Positions 50,392-58,984 of a stretch of DNA of 64,000 nucleotides are shown in pieces. The DNA is taken from positions 62,001 to 126,000 of the forward strand of contig NZ_LBMU02000088.1 in the NCBI RefSeq assembly GCF_001005085.2, read 5' to 3'. Positions within the stretch are counted from its first letter, which is position 1; each line of letters opens with the position of its first letter. The stretch comes from Streptomyces humi. GTDB taxonomy: Bacteria; Actinomycetota; Actinomycetes; Streptomycetales; Streptomycetaceae. The translations under genes and the position numbers were made by a program. The notes beneath the pieces were generated by a model that worked only from the letters and a program-made list of their open reading frames with translations, had not been told where the DNA came from and searched no databases.

Positions 50392-51558
50392 GTGGATTTC
50401 GAGCTGACCGAACAGCAGGAGGACATCCGCGCCGGCGTCCGTGAGCTGGCCGCCTCCTTCGGGCCCGGGTACTGGGCCGCGCAGGACGAGCGGGCCGAGT
50501 TCCCCTGGAGCTTCTACGACGCCTTCGCCAAGGCGGGCTGGCTGGGGATCGCCGTCCCCGAGGAGTACGGCGGCGGCGGACTCGGCGTGCTGGAGGCCTC
50601 GCTCCTGCTGGAGGAGGTGGCCGCCTCCGGTGCCGGCATGAACGGGTGCAGCACCATGCACCTGACCATCTTCGGCCTCAACGTCCTGGCCCGGCACGGC
50701 AGCGAGCAGCTGCGCCGCGAGGTGCTCCCGCACGCCGCCACCGGCGACCTGCACGTCTGCTTCGGCGTCACCGAACCCGACGCCGGCACCGACACCACCG
50801 GCATCTCCACCTTCGCCCGCCGCGACGGCGACCACTACGTGATCGACGGCCGCAAGATCTGGATCACCAAGGCGGGCGACTCCCAGAAGATGGTCCTGCT
50901 CGCCCGTACCACCCCGCGCGACCAGGTCGACAAGCCCACCAAGGGCATCTCGGTGTTCCTGGTCGACGTCGACCGCACGGCGATGGACATCCGCCCGATC
51001 CCCAAGATGGGCCGCAACGCCGTCGCCTCCAACGAGATCTTCATCGACGGTCTGCGCGTCCCGGCGAGCGCCCGCATCGGCGAGGAGGGCGAGGGTTTCC
51101 GCTACCTCCTCGACGGCCTCAACCCCGAGCGCATCCTGCTCGCCCACGAGGCCCTGGGCCTGGGGCGTGCCGCCCTGGACGCGGCCACCCGCTACGCCCG
51201 CGACCGGGTCGTCTTCGGCCGCCCCATCGGCCAGAACCAGGGCATCGCCTTCCCGCTCGCCGAAGCCCTCACCCGCCTGGACGCCGCCCGCCTGATGGCC
51301 CGCAACGCCGCCTGGCGCTACGACCGGGGGCTGGCGTGCGGCCGCGAGGCCAACATGGCCAAGTACCTGTGCGCCGACGCCGGTTTCCAGGCCGCCGACC
51401 GCGCCGTGCAGACACTGGGCGGCATGGGGTACGCCCGCGAGTACCACGTCGAACGCTACTTCCGCGAGTCACGGCTGCTGCGGCTCGCCCCCGTCAGCCA
51501 GGAAATGGTGCTGAACTACGTGTCCCAGCACGTACTGGGGCTGCCCCGGTCCTACTGA
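50392..51558 (+). CDS. Acyl-CoA dehydrogenase (single-gene)
   Basis: A full-length 388-residue acyl-CoA dehydrogenase. It has FGVTEPDAGTDTTGISTFAR, GRKIWITKAGDSQKMVLLAR, VVFGRPIGQNQGIAFPLAEA, QTLGGMGYAREYHVERYFRE and the end LRLAPVSQEMVLNYVSQHVL. SQEM at the C-terminal position (no EGTxEI) and NPERILLAHEAL point to a base in the earlier helix. The GTG at 50392 follows AGGGGGGCC. It is monocistronic and transcribed away from the ligase-SDR operon. Confidence 0.92.
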   Translation: MDFELTEQQEDIRAGVRELAASFGPGYWAAQDERAEFPWSFYDAFAKAGWLGIAVPEEYGGGGLGVLEASLLLEEVAASGAGMNGCSTMHLTIFGLNVLARHGSEQLRREVLPHAATGDLHVCFGVTEPDAGTDTTGISTFARRDGDHYVIDGRKIWITKAGDSQKMVLLARTTPRDQVDKPTKGISVFLVDVDRTAMDIRPIPKMGRNAVASNEIFIDGLRVPASARIGEEGEGFRYLLDGLNPERILLAHEALGLGRAALDAATRYARDRVVFGRPIGQNQGIAFPLAEALTRLDAARLMARNAAWRYDRGLACGREANMAKYLCADAGFQAADRAVQTLGGMGYAREYHVERYFRESRLLRLAPVSQEMVLNYVSQHVLGLPRSY

Positions 51559-51708
51559 GAAGCGCCCGCGCGGAGGCCGAAGCGGCCGCCCGGTCCGGAC
51601 GCCCGGCCAGGCCGCTCGGTCGGACCGGCCCGCCGCGCCGACGTCGATCCGTCGGCGGTCTGCTCGCTGCCTCCGATCCGAACCGACCTGGACACCGTCG
51701 CACCGGCC

Positions 51709-51726
51709 GGGGTTCCCGGGAACCCC
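51709..51726. terminator. 18-bp perfect palindrome between convergent genes
   Basis: GGGGTTCCCGGGAACCCC lies between the dehydrogenase stop (51558) and the end of the chorismate-mutase-like gene (51730). The remaining 150 bases of the gap hold nothing I can support. A weak bidirectional terminator is likely. Confidence 0.5.
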
Positions 51727-51729
51727 TCC

Positions 51730-52062
51730 TCAGTCCTCGCGGCTGGGGTCGCACAGCACCATGACCGCGCGGGCGACGAGTTCACCGGCGCCACCGAGTT
51801 CCTGCCGGTAGCGGTCCGTGACACCCCGGACGGTCTCCGCGAAGGCCGGGTCGGCGGCGCGGGCGCGAGCCGGCGGCGGGAGCTCCTGGGCCATCGCGCG
51901 CCGACGGGCGAGGAGCGCGATGATCTCGTCGTCGAGCCGCTCGATCCGGGCCGGTGACATCTCCGCCGTCGGTGCGGCAACGGGGTAGGCCGTCACGTGT
52001 GATCTCCGTTCTCCGGGAGGAATCGGGGCCCGGTTCCCGTCCGTGGTCATCTCCGCGGTCAT
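51730..52062 (-). CDS. Chorismate-mutase-like (AroQ fold) small protein
   Basis: A 110-residue protein whose C-terminal two-thirds resembles the AroQ chorismate mutase helix bundle: RIERLDDEIIALLARRRAMA and VTDRYRQELGGAGELVARAV. By eye, the E. coli active-site Arg28 and an Arg in place of Lys39 are present. The Arg11 position is Pro, and the Arg51/Glu52 positions read Phe/Ala, so ordinary chorismate mutase activity is doubtful. Its ATG overlaps the stop of the FadD3-like ligase (ATGA), which ties it to the CoA pathway and not to aromatic amino acid synthesis. Confidence 0.68.
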   Translation of the reverse strand: MTAEMTTDGNRAPIPPGERRSHVTAYPVAAPTAEMSPARIERLDDEIIALLARRRAMAQELPPPARARAADPAFAETVRGVTDRYRQELGGAGELVARAVMVLCDPSRED

Positions 52063-53504
52063 CGCAGCTGGTCCTTCATCACTTTGCCCGTGGCGTTCAC
52101 CGGCAACTCCTCCCGGAACTCCACGGACCGCGGAACCTTGAACCCGGCCATGCGCTCACGGCTCCACGCGATCAGCTCGGCCTCGGTCACCGGCCCGTGC
52201 CGCACCACGAACGCCTTGCCCACCTGACCCAGCCGCGCGTCCGGCACACCGATCACCGCGACCTGCGCCACCGCGGGGTGGCCGAGCAGGAAACCCTCGA
52301 TCTCGGCCGGGTAGGCGTTGAAGCCACCGACGAGGAACATGTCCTTCTTGCGGCCCACGATCCTCAGGTGCCCGCGCGCGTCCAGGGTGCCGAGGTCGCC
52401 GGTGTGCAGCCAGCCGTCCCCGTCGACGGCCTCGGCGGTCGCCCGCGGGTCGTCGAGGTAGCCGCGCATCACGCTGTAGCCGCGCACCAGCACCTCCCCG
52501 TCGTCGGCGATCCGGAGCTCCACGCCGTCGCAGGCGGTGCCCACCGTGGTGGCGATGTCCTCGAAGGAGTCCCCGGGACGGGAGGCCGTGACCGTGCCGG
52601 CCTCGGAGAGGCCGTAGCCGGTCATGATCGACCGGAAGGGGAGTTCGTCGCGCATCCGGCGGATCAGCTCCACCGGGATGTCGGCCGCCCCGGTGACCGC
52701 GCACCGCAGCGACGACAGGTCCCGGCCGCCCTCCCGCCGGGCCTCCAGAAGGGAGTGGTAGAGGGTCGGCGGCCCCGGAAGCATGGTCACCCGCTCGCGC
52801 TCGACCAGGTCGAGCACCCGGTCCACCTCGAACACCGGCACCGGCAGGATCGTGGCCCCGCGGATCAGGGAGGCGATGCAGCCCGCCTTGTAACCGAAGA
52901 TGTGGAAGAACGGGTTGACGATCAGATAGCGGTCGCCCTCCCGCAGATCGGCCAGGTCGCACCACTCGGCGTACAGGCGGAGCGTCTGGGCGTGCGTCAT
53001 CATGACGCCCTTGGGCCGGCCGGTCGTGCCCGAGGTGAAGACGATGTCGGCCACGTCGTCGCCGCGCACTTCCCGCACGAACGGCGAACCGCTGTCCAGG
53101 AAGCCGGACTTGAGGTCGATCACCGCGACGCCGGGCGGCCCGGTGAACTCCAGGCCCAGGAAGCCCTGTTCGACCAGTACGGCCTTGGCGCCGCTGCGTA
53201 CGACGATGTCGTGCGCCTCGTCCGCCTTGAACCGGGTGTTGACCGGGACGAGCACCCCGCCGGCGGTCAGCAGCCCGAAAGCGGCCACGATCCACTCCGC
53301 GGAGTTGGGCGCCCAGATCGCCACCCGGTCGCCCCTGCCCACCCCCAGCGACGCGAAGGCGCCCGCCGCCACCCGCACCCGCTCGGTGAGCTGGGCGAAG
53401 GTGAGACGCAGGGAGCCGTCGACGACCGCTTCGGCGGCACCGAAGCGGTCGGCCGCGCTCAGCACCATCCGGGGGATGGTGTCCCACGTGGCACGAGCCG
53501 TCAT
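52059..53504 (-). CDS. FadD3-like AMP-forming acyl-CoA ligase
   Basis: A 481-residue adenylate-forming ligase. The AMP motif is IVFTSGTTGRPKGVMMTHAQ, the ATP-loop is GDGWLHTGDLG and the lysine is in VNATGKVMKDQLR. The stretch YLIVNPFFHIFGYKAGCIAS with the following VTMLPGPPTLYHSLLE closely recalls mycobacterial FadD3, which activates the C/D-ring propionate (HIP) in steroid catabolism. That comparison is from memory, so the substrate is a hypothesis. It sits between an amidohydrolase (one base upstream) and the chorismate-mutase-like gene in one leftward operon. Confidence 0.88.
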   Translation of the reverse strand: MTARATWDTIPRMVLSAADRFGAAEAVVDGSLRLTFAQLTERVRVAAGAFASLGVGRGDRVAIWAPNSAEWIVAAFGLLTAGGVLVPVNTRFKADEAHDIVVRSGAKAVLVEQGFLGLEFTGPPGVAVIDLKSGFLDSGSPFVREVRGDDVADIVFTSGTTGRPKGVMMTHAQTLRLYAEWCDLADLREGDRYLIVNPFFHIFGYKAGCIASLIRGATILPVPVFEVDRVLDLVERERVTMLPGPPTLYHSLLEARREGGRDLSSLRCAVTGAADIPVELIRRMRDELPFRSIMTGYGLSEAGTVTASRPGDSFEDIATTVGTACDGVELRIADDGEVLVRGYSVMRGYLDDPRATAEAVDGDGWLHTGDLGTLDARGHLRIVGRKKDMFLVGGFNAYPAEIEGFLLGHPAVAQVAVIGVPDARLGQVGKAFVVRHGPVTEAELIAWSRERMAGFKVPRSVEFREELPVNATGKVMKDQLR

Positions 53505-53505
53505 G

Positions 53506-54684
53506 TCACGCGGGGATCAGCCGGGACAGGTTGCCGCCCATGATCTTCGCCTGGTCGGCCTGGCTCAGCCCCTGGATGGCGTCGACGTACGAGGCCGGCC
53601 GCGCCAGGCCCTCGGGGTGCGGGTAGTCCGAACCGAACAGCACCCGGTCCACGCCGATGAGGTCGACGAGTTCGCTCAGGTTCTCCTCGTAGAACGGGCT
53701 GACGTGGATGCTGTCCTTGACCGCCTGCACCGGGTCGCCGAGGAACTGCTCCGGCATCTTCTTGTACACGTCGGCGAGCTGGTCGAGCAGCGGGGCCACC
53801 CAGGAAGATCCGTTCTCGATCAGTGCGATCTTCAGTTCCGGGAAGCGGAACAGGGCGCCGTGGCACACCCAGGAGGCCACCGCGTCCTGGATCGGCCGCC
53901 ATTCGTTCACCTGGCGGAAGGCGTTCGACTTGAACGGCAGCATCTCGGCGCTGTTGCCCTCCCAGTCGTTGGCGTACCGCGAGTACCCGCTGTCGGACGA
54001 GTGCATCGCCACCAGCACACCCGTCTCCACGACCCGCTTCCAGAACGGGTCGAACTCCTCCATCGCGAAGGACCGCGAGCCGCCGTACCCGGGCACCGGT
54101 GCCGGCCGGACCAGGATCGCCCGCGCGCCGCGCTCCACGGCCCAGTCGAGCTCCGCGATCGCCTTCTCCACGATCGGCAGGGTGATCACCGGGGTGGTGA
54201 GGATCCGGTCCTTGTAGTTGAACGACCAGGTCTCGTGGAGCCATTCGTTGAGCGAGTGGATGACGGCGTGGATGAGCTCCGGGTGGTGCCGCATCCGCTC
54301 CTCGATGAGACTCGCCAGCGTCGGGAACATCAGCGTCCGCTGCACGCCGAGTTCGTCGAGCAGTTCCAGCCGCGGCCCCGGCTCACGGAAGGCGGGCACG
54401 GAGCGCATCGGCTCCCCGAAGATCTCCCGGCGGGACTTGCCGTCCGGGTTGCCGACGCGGAAGTACTCCTCCATGGCGCCGGGCCGGGCGACCACCTCGA
54501 AGGTGGGGTTGGGGATGTAGTCGCTGATCTGGCCGAGGATCGCGATCTTGGTACGGCCGCGGACCTGTACGTACTCGATCGCACCCGCGTACTGCTTCGG
54601 GAGGAACTTGGTCAGCGCCTCCTCGGTCTCGTACAGGTGGTTGTCCGCGTCGAAGAGCAAATACGGCAGCGCACGCGAAGACAT
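53506..54684 (-). CDS. Amidohydrolase-2 family protein (ACMSD-like)
   Basis: A 392-residue TIM-barrel amidohydrolase of the same superfamily as the one at 31544. The N-terminal metal motif is LLFDADNHLYE (His-x-x-Glu). MHSSDSGYSRYANDWEG, IENGSSWVAPLLDQLAD and the last aspartate in VLFGSDYPHPEGLA follow. Such proteins hydrolyse C-C bonds or decarboxylate. First gene of a three-gene operon (amidohydrolase, FadD3-like ligase, chorismate-mutase-like) with its own perfect operator at 54707-54721. Confidence 0.88.
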   Translation of the reverse strand: MSSRALPYLLFDADNHLYETEEALTKFLPKQYAGAIEYVQVRGRTKIAILGQISDYIPNPTFEVVARPGAMEEYFRVGNPDGKSRREIFGEPMRSVPAFREPGPRLELLDELGVQRTLMFPTLASLIEERMRHHPELIHAVIHSLNEWLHETWSFNYKDRILTTPVITLPIVEKAIAELDWAVERGARAILVRPAPVPGYGGSRSFAMEEFDPFWKRVVETGVLVAMHSSDSGYSRYANDWEGNSAEMLPFKSNAFRQVNEWRPIQDAVASWVCHGALFRFPELKIALIENGSSWVAPLLDQLADVYKKMPEQFLGDPVQAVKDSIHVSPFYEENLSELVDLIGVDRVLFGSDYPHPEGLARPASYVDAIQGLSQADQAKIMGGNLSRLIPA

Positions 54685-54706
54685 GGAATCCTCCTTTGCG
54701 TTTTGA

Positions 54707-54721
54707 GAGAATCCTATTCTC
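54707..54721. promoter_or_regulatory. Perfect 15-bp GAGAAT-N3-ATTCTC palindrome
   Basis: GAGAATCCTATTCTC lies 22 bases upstream of the amidohydrolase start (54684, minus) and ends just before the stop codon of the ligase gene transcribed in the same direction. Its presence within a run of same-strand genes shows the amidohydrolase operon has its own controlled promoter. Confidence 0.85.
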
Positions 54722-54722
54722 C

Positions 54723-56285
54723 TCAGTCGCGTACGGCAATGTCCTGACGGAGCCGGAACTTCTGCACCTTGCCGCTCGCCGTCCGTGGGAAGTCCGCCAC
54801 CTCGTGCAGCTCCTCGGGCCACTTCTGCCTGGCCAGGCCGGCCCGCTCGAAGTGGGCGCGCATCTCGGCCAGTTCGGGCATCGGGTGGCCGGGCAGCAGG
54901 CGCAGGAACCCGGCCGCGTGCTCGCCGAGGCGGGCGTCGGGAGCGGCGACCACCGCGGCCTCCGCGACACCCGGCATCGTGAGGAGCACCTCCTCGACCT
55001 CCGGCGCGCTGATGTTCTCGCCGCCCCGGATGATCATGTCGGCCTTGCGGCCGGTGACCGTGAGGTAGCCGTCCTCGTCCACCTCTCCGAGGTCGCCTGT
55101 GCGGTACCAGCCCTGCTCGTCGAACGCCCGCGCCGTCAGGGCCGGGTCGGTGTAGCCGAGGCACAGGTCCGGACCCCGGCTGAGGATCTCGCCGTCCTCG
55201 GCCAGTCTGACCTCGACGCCCGGGAGCGCGGTGCCGTCCGTGAACAGCCGCTTGGGCTCGGGGGCGTCGTACCGGGACGAGGTGATCGAGGGGTGCTCGG
55301 TGCTGCCGTACGCCCGGAACACCCGGATCCCCAGACCGGCCAGCCGCGTGGTGACGGCCGCCGGCACGGTGGATCCGCCGAGCCCCGCGTAGCGCAGGTA
55401 CCGCAGATGGTCCTCGGTGAAGTCGCAGTGGTCGAGGAGACTGGTGACGTAGTACGGCGCCCCGCCCCCGACGTGGAGCTGGTGGCCGCTCATCAGCCGC
55501 AGGGCCCGGGCCGGGTCCCAGACGTCGGTGAGGTGCACGGGGGTGCCGTCCAGGACGGGGATCAGGAAGGCGTTGACCATGCCGATGAAGTGGCCCACGG
55601 GCGCCGCGGTGAGCTGCCTGCCGCGGTCGGGCGGGTAGCTCGCGGCGAGCTGCCGGGTCTCGTGGCCGAGGGTCCGGTGGCTGTGCACGACGCCCTTCGG
55701 GTCGCGGGTCGTGCCGGAGGTGAAGGCGATCAGGGCGGTGCCGGCCGGGTCGGCCGGGAGCGTCCCGGTGAGCGGGGTGCCGCCGAGCAGGTCCTCGAAG
55801 CGCTCGGCGTGGGCCCGGCCCCGGACCGCCTCGCCCACCACCGCCACCACCGGCACGTCCGCGCACAGGTCCGGCCGGAACTCCAGGTGGCCGAAGTGCT
55901 CGGCGGTGACGAAGGCGCGCGGCCGGACAGCGTCGAGGATGTAACCGACCTCCTTGCGCCCGTAGAAGTGGACGACCGGGACGACCGCCGCCCCCAGGAA
56001 CGCCGAGGCCCAGAACACCGCGGCGGCCTCCATCCAGTTGGGCAGCTGGAAGGCCACCGCGTCACCGGGCCCCACCCCCCGCTCCCGCAGCCCGGCCGCG
56101 AGCCGGCGCGCGACGGCCTCGACCTCCCGGAAGGTGCCCGCCCAGGGCCGGACGCCCGAGTGCACCCGGAACTCGGTGTCGGGCGCGGCCGCCAGACCCC
56201 GTGTCAGCAGGTCACCGATCGTCTCCCGGGTCCACCAGCCCTCGGCTTCATAGCGCTCCACCAGCTCGACGGGGATCTTTCGCAT
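54723..56285 (-). CDS. AMP-forming acyl-CoA ligase
   Basis: A 520-residue adenylate-forming ligase of the cyclohexanecarboxylate/benzoate-type branch. The AMP motif is ALIAFTSGTTRDPKGVVHSH, FRAYGSTEHPSI follows, then QGWYRTGDLGEVDEDGYL and the lysine in FPRTASGKVQKFRLRQ. Assignment to an alicyclic or aromatic acid is only a family impression. The ATG at 56285 is 115 bases from the divergent hydratase start, with operator-like repeats between. Confidence 0.9.
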   Translation of the reverse strand: MRKIPVELVERYEAEGWWTRETIGDLLTRGLAAAPDTEFRVHSGVRPWAGTFREVEAVARRLAAGLRERGVGPGDAVAFQLPNWMEAAAVFWASAFLGAAVVPVVHFYGRKEVGYILDAVRPRAFVTAEHFGHLEFRPDLCADVPVVAVVGEAVRGRAHAERFEDLLGGTPLTGTLPADPAGTALIAFTSGTTRDPKGVVHSHRTLGHETRQLAASYPPDRGRQLTAAPVGHFIGMVNAFLIPVLDGTPVHLTDVWDPARALRLMSGHQLHVGGGAPYYVTSLLDHCDFTEDHLRYLRYAGLGGSTVPAAVTTRLAGLGIRVFRAYGSTEHPSITSSRYDAPEPKRLFTDGTALPGVEVRLAEDGEILSRGPDLCLGYTDPALTARAFDEQGWYRTGDLGEVDEDGYLTVTGRKADMIIRGGENISAPEVEEVLLTMPGVAEAAVVAAPDARLGEHAAGFLRLLPGHPMPELAEMRAHFERAGLARQKWPEELHEVADFPRTASGKVQKFRLRQDIAVRD

Positions 56286-56356
56286 CTGCGGCTACCTCCA
56301 CTGCGACGGGCGGCTCTTCGAGGCATCGGACGGTGCTGATCAGCGGCGTATACGCT

Positions 56357-56384
56357 ATTCTCGCAAAACGAGAATGCCAATATC
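56357..56384. promoter_or_regulatory. Everted and direct GAGAAT-type repeats in a divergent promoter
   Basis: ATTCTCG (56357-56363) and CGAGAAT (56369-56375) form an inside-out version of the palindrome with a five-base spacer. The same GAGAAT also begins a standard site, GAGAATGCCAATATC (56370-56384, 10 of 12 arm bases). The region lies between the ligase (minus) and the hydratase (plus). Overlapping half-sites may allow two binding registers. Confidence 0.62.
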
Positions 56385-56400
56385 TCCAGAGGGGAATCGC

Positions 56401-57120
56401 GTGATCGACCTGGAGTTGGACGACGGCCTGGCCGTCCTCACGATCGACCGCCCGCACGCCCGCAACGCCATCTCGCTCGCCACGATGGACGAGTTGGAGA
56501 AGGCGCTCGATGCGGCGGCGGGCGCGCGGGCACTGGTGATCAAGGGAGCCGGGGACCGGGCGTTCGTCTCCGGGGGAGACCTCAAGGAACTCGCCGCGAT
56601 CCGTACCGAGGACGAGGCGGCGGCCATGGCCTGGCGGATGCGGGGCCTGTGCGACCGGATCGCCGGCTTTCCCGCCCCTGTCGTCGCCGCGCTCAACGGC
56701 CATGCCCTGGGCGGCGGGGCCGAGGTCGCGGTCGCCGCCGACATCCGTGTCGCGGCCGACGACATCAGGATCGGCTTCACCCAGGTGACCCTCGCGATCA
56801 TGCCTGCCTGGGGCGGCGCCGAACGCCTCGCCGTCCTGGTCGGACGCGGCACAGCACTGCTGCTCGCGGGTACCGGGGCCGTGCTCGGCGCCGCCGAGGC
56901 GGAGCGGGCCGGCCTGGTGGACCGGGTGGTGCCGCGCGCCTCCTTCGGGACGGAATGGCGTTCGCTGGCGCGTTCCCTCGCCACCGGCCCCGCGGCGGAG
57001 ATCAAGAAAGTGGTCGGCGGCGGCACTTCGCCGGACGAGGCGGTGCACGCCTTCGCCCGGCTCTGGGCCTCGGACGCGCACTGGGACGCCGCGGACCGGG
57101 CGCTGCGCCGCGGGCAGTGA
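56401..57120 (+). CDS. Enoyl-CoA hydratase/isomerase (crotonase family)
   Basis: A 239-residue crotonase-fold protein with TIDRPHARNAISLATM, the oxyanion-hole segments RAFVSGGDLKELAA and NGHALGGGAEVAVAAD, and TQVTLAIMPAWGGAERL. The Pro-Ala-Trp-Gly segment lacks the usual second glutamate, so an isomerase, decarboxylase or other crotonase activity is possible. The GTG at 56401 with GAGGGG is preferred over the ATG at 56374, which lies inside the operator. Single gene followed by a strong hairpin. Confidence 0.86.
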   Translation: MIDLELDDGLAVLTIDRPHARNAISLATMDELEKALDAAAGARALVIKGAGDRAFVSGGDLKELAAIRTEDEAAAMAWRMRGLCDRIAGFPAPVVAALNGHALGGGAEVAVAADIRVAADDIRIGFTQVTLAIMPAWGGAERLAVLVGRGTALLLAGTGAVLGAAEAERAGLVDRVVPRASFGTEWRSLARSLATGPAAEIKKVVGGGTSPDEAVHAFARLWASDAHWDAADRALRRGQ

Positions 57121-57214
57121 GCTGCCGGTGCCCCGGGTCCCTCTCGCCACAGCGCCATCATCGGCTCGGCGGCGGGCGCGCGCGAGGGTGCGGACACGCC
57201 GGTTGCGTCACGTG

Positions 57215-57270
57215 CGCGGGAGGGGGTGTCCCTGCGGGTTGACGAAACCCAGGGGGGACACCCTCCCGCG
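57215..57270. terminator. Long hairpin between convergent genes
   Basis: CGCGGGAGGGGGTGTCCC (57215-57232) pairs with GGGACACCCTCCCGCG (57255-57270) apart from a two-base bulge, and inner bases GGGTT/AACCC extend it. It lies in the 154-base gap between the hydratase and the convergent SDR. Bidirectional terminator. Confidence 0.75.
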
Positions 57271-57274
57271 GGAC

Positions 57275-58033
57275 TCAGGTGTTCCGGCCTCCGTTGACCC
57301 CGATCACCTGTCCGGTGATGTACCCGGCCTCCTCCGACACCAGGAACGAGCACGCGGCCGCGATGTCCTCGGGGCGCCCCGGCCGCCGTACGGGGGTGAG
57401 CTCCGCGTGGTGGTCCACCGACCCGCCGAGCAGACCGCGTTCCTCGGAGTCGCGCAGCATCGGCGTGTCGATGAAACCGGGCGGAATGGTGTTCACCGTG
57501 ATCCCGTCCGGACCGAGCTCCAGGGCCAGGGACTTGGTGAGCCCGACGAGCCCGGACTTCGAGGCGACGTAGTGCGCCATGTACGGCTGCCCCGAGTGCG
57601 TGCTCGACGAGGAGATGTTGACGATCCGGCCCCAGCCCGCCTCCCGCATGTCGGGCACGACCGCCTGGCAGAGATAGAAGGGCCCGTTGAGGTTCACCGC
57701 CATGATCCGGTTCCAGGTCTCGTCGGTGATCTTCAGGAACCGGCCCACCTCGCTGATCCCGGCGTTGTTGACCAGCACCAGCACCGGGCCGCCCAGCGTC
57801 TCGCGCACCCGCCGCACCGCCGCGTCCACCTGCCCCCGGTCGGACACGTCGACGCCTCCGAAGGCGACCGCCACGTGCCCCTTGCGCCGGGACTCCTCGG
57901 CGGCCTCCTCGGCCGCCTCCCCGTTCAGGTCGAGGACGGCGGTGGCGAAGCCGTCCTCGGCCAGCCGCTGCGCGATCGCGCGCCCGATGCCCGAACCGCC
58001 GCCCGTGACGAGGGCGGTACGCCGCTCGCTCAT
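57275..58033 (-). CDS. Short-chain dehydrogenase/reductase (FabG-like)
   Basis: A 252-residue classical SDR. It has ALVTGGGSGIGRAIAQRL, VNNAGISEVG, the serines in VNISSSSTHSG, YVASKSGLVGL as YxxxK, and the end GQVIGVNGGRNT. Its ATG overlaps the stop of the TauD-type dioxygenase gene, so an alcohol made by the dioxygenase could be its substrate (inference). Confidence 0.9.
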   Translation of the reverse strand: MSERRTALVTGGGSGIGRAIAQRLAEDGFATAVLDLNGEAAEEAAEESRRKGHVAVAFGGVDVSDRGQVDAAVRRVRETLGGPVLVLVNNAGISEVGRFLKITDETWNRIMAVNLNGPFYLCQAVVPDMREAGWGRIVNISSSSTHSGQPYMAHYVASKSGLVGLTKSLALELGPDGITVNTIPPGFIDTPMLRDSEERGLLGGSVDHHAELTPVRRPGRPEDIAAACSFLVSEEAGYITGQVIGVNGGRNT

Positions 58034-58866
58034 GCGACCGCCTCCTCGCCGAGCAGCGAGGTGCGGTGCATCAGCCGGGCGGACCCCGGGCCGTACGGCA
58101 GGGCGCGGTGCAGCATTCCGGTGTTGTCCCAGATCACCAGATCGCCCTGGCGCCAGCGGTGGCGCAGGGTGAACTCCGGCCGGGTCGCCCAGTCCAGGAG
58201 CCGGCCCAGCAGCGCGCGGCCGTCGGCCGCCGGCCTGCCGGTCACCTCGCCCGCCGTCGCGCCGATGAGCAGTGACCTGCGTCCGCTGCCGCGGGTCCAC
58301 ACCAGGGGGTGCTCGCGGGCCGGGTTGCGGTCCCAGGCCGCCCGCTCCCGCGGCGACGGGTCCGGTGTCACGAGCAGTTGCGAGGCGGCGAAGCTGTGCA
58401 CGACGCGCAGGCCGTCCAGCTCCTCACGCTCGGCCCGGGGCAACGCCTCGTACGCGGCGTAGGTGTTGGCGAACTCGGTGTCGCCGTCGCCGTCGTCCGA
58501 CACCTGGCGTGCCGTCAGGAGGGTCGCCTTGTTGGGTACCTGCTCCGTCGTGCCGTCGATGTGCCAGAAGAAGGTGGACTCGCGGTAGGCCGCCAGCGGG
58601 CTCTTCGACGGGTCGCGGGTGATCCGCTGGATCTCGCCGTGGGTCGGGTGACCGCCCATCGGCAGCGGGACGACCTCGCCGAGCAGCCTGCTGAACGCGA
58701 CCAGGTCGGCGTCGTCGACGTCGGCCTCGCGGTAGATCACCACTCCGCGCCGCTCCAGCGCGGTCAGGCACTCCTCCGCGACACCGGGGTCGACCAGCCG
58801 GCTCCCGGAGAGTCCGGTGATCTCCACGCCGGTGGTGGGGGTCAGTTCGGTGACGGTGACGGGCAT
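58030..58866 (-). CDS. TauD/TfdA-family Fe(II)/2-oxoglutarate dioxygenase
   Basis: A 278-residue dioxygenase. Iron ligands are His and Asp in FFWHIDGTTEQVPNKATLL (HxD) and the distal His in WDNTGMLHRALPYGPGS. The 2-oxoglutarate-binding arginine is in LMHRTSLLGEE. It would hydroxylate an unactivated carbon using 2-oxoglutarate and oxygen. The ATG at 58866 is preceded by GAAGGG at a longish spacing. It is translationally coupled to the SDR that follows and lies downstream of the CoA transferase. Confidence 0.92.
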   Translation of the reverse strand: MPVTVTELTPTTGVEITGLSGSRLVDPGVAEECLTALERRGVVIYREADVDDADLVAFSRLLGEVVPLPMGGHPTHGEIQRITRDPSKSPLAAYRESTFFWHIDGTTEQVPNKATLLTARQVSDDGDGDTEFANTYAAYEALPRAEREELDGLRVVHSFAASQLLVTPDPSPRERAAWDRNPAREHPLVWTRGSGRRSLLIGATAGEVTGRPAADGRALLGRLLDWATRPEFTLRHRWRQGDLVIWDNTGMLHRALPYGPGSARLMHRTSLLGEEAVA

Positions 58867-58914
58867 ACGGATGCGGCCCTTCTCTCGGTTCCTGTGGGAT
58901 CGTTGTCGGTGAGC

Positions 58915-58929
58915 GAGAATCCCGTTCCG
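58915..58929. promoter_or_regulatory. Degenerate GAGAAT-type site upstream of the TauD gene
   Basis: GAGAATCCCGTTCCG keeps the left arm perfectly and half of the right arm (9 of 12). It lies 49 bases upstream of the dioxygenase start, in the 118-base gap after the CoA transferase gene. Possible internal promoter; weak on its own. Confidence 0.45.
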
Positions 58930-58984
58930 GTGGCAGAGGGCCAGGCCGGGACGACCGCCGTGCCGTCCGTCCGGGCGGTGCCGG

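Noticed and set aside
51730..52062. Functional chorismate mutase of aromatic amino acid synthesis
   Set aside because: Several active-site residues seem lost and the gene is coupled to a CoA ligase, so only the fold is claimed.
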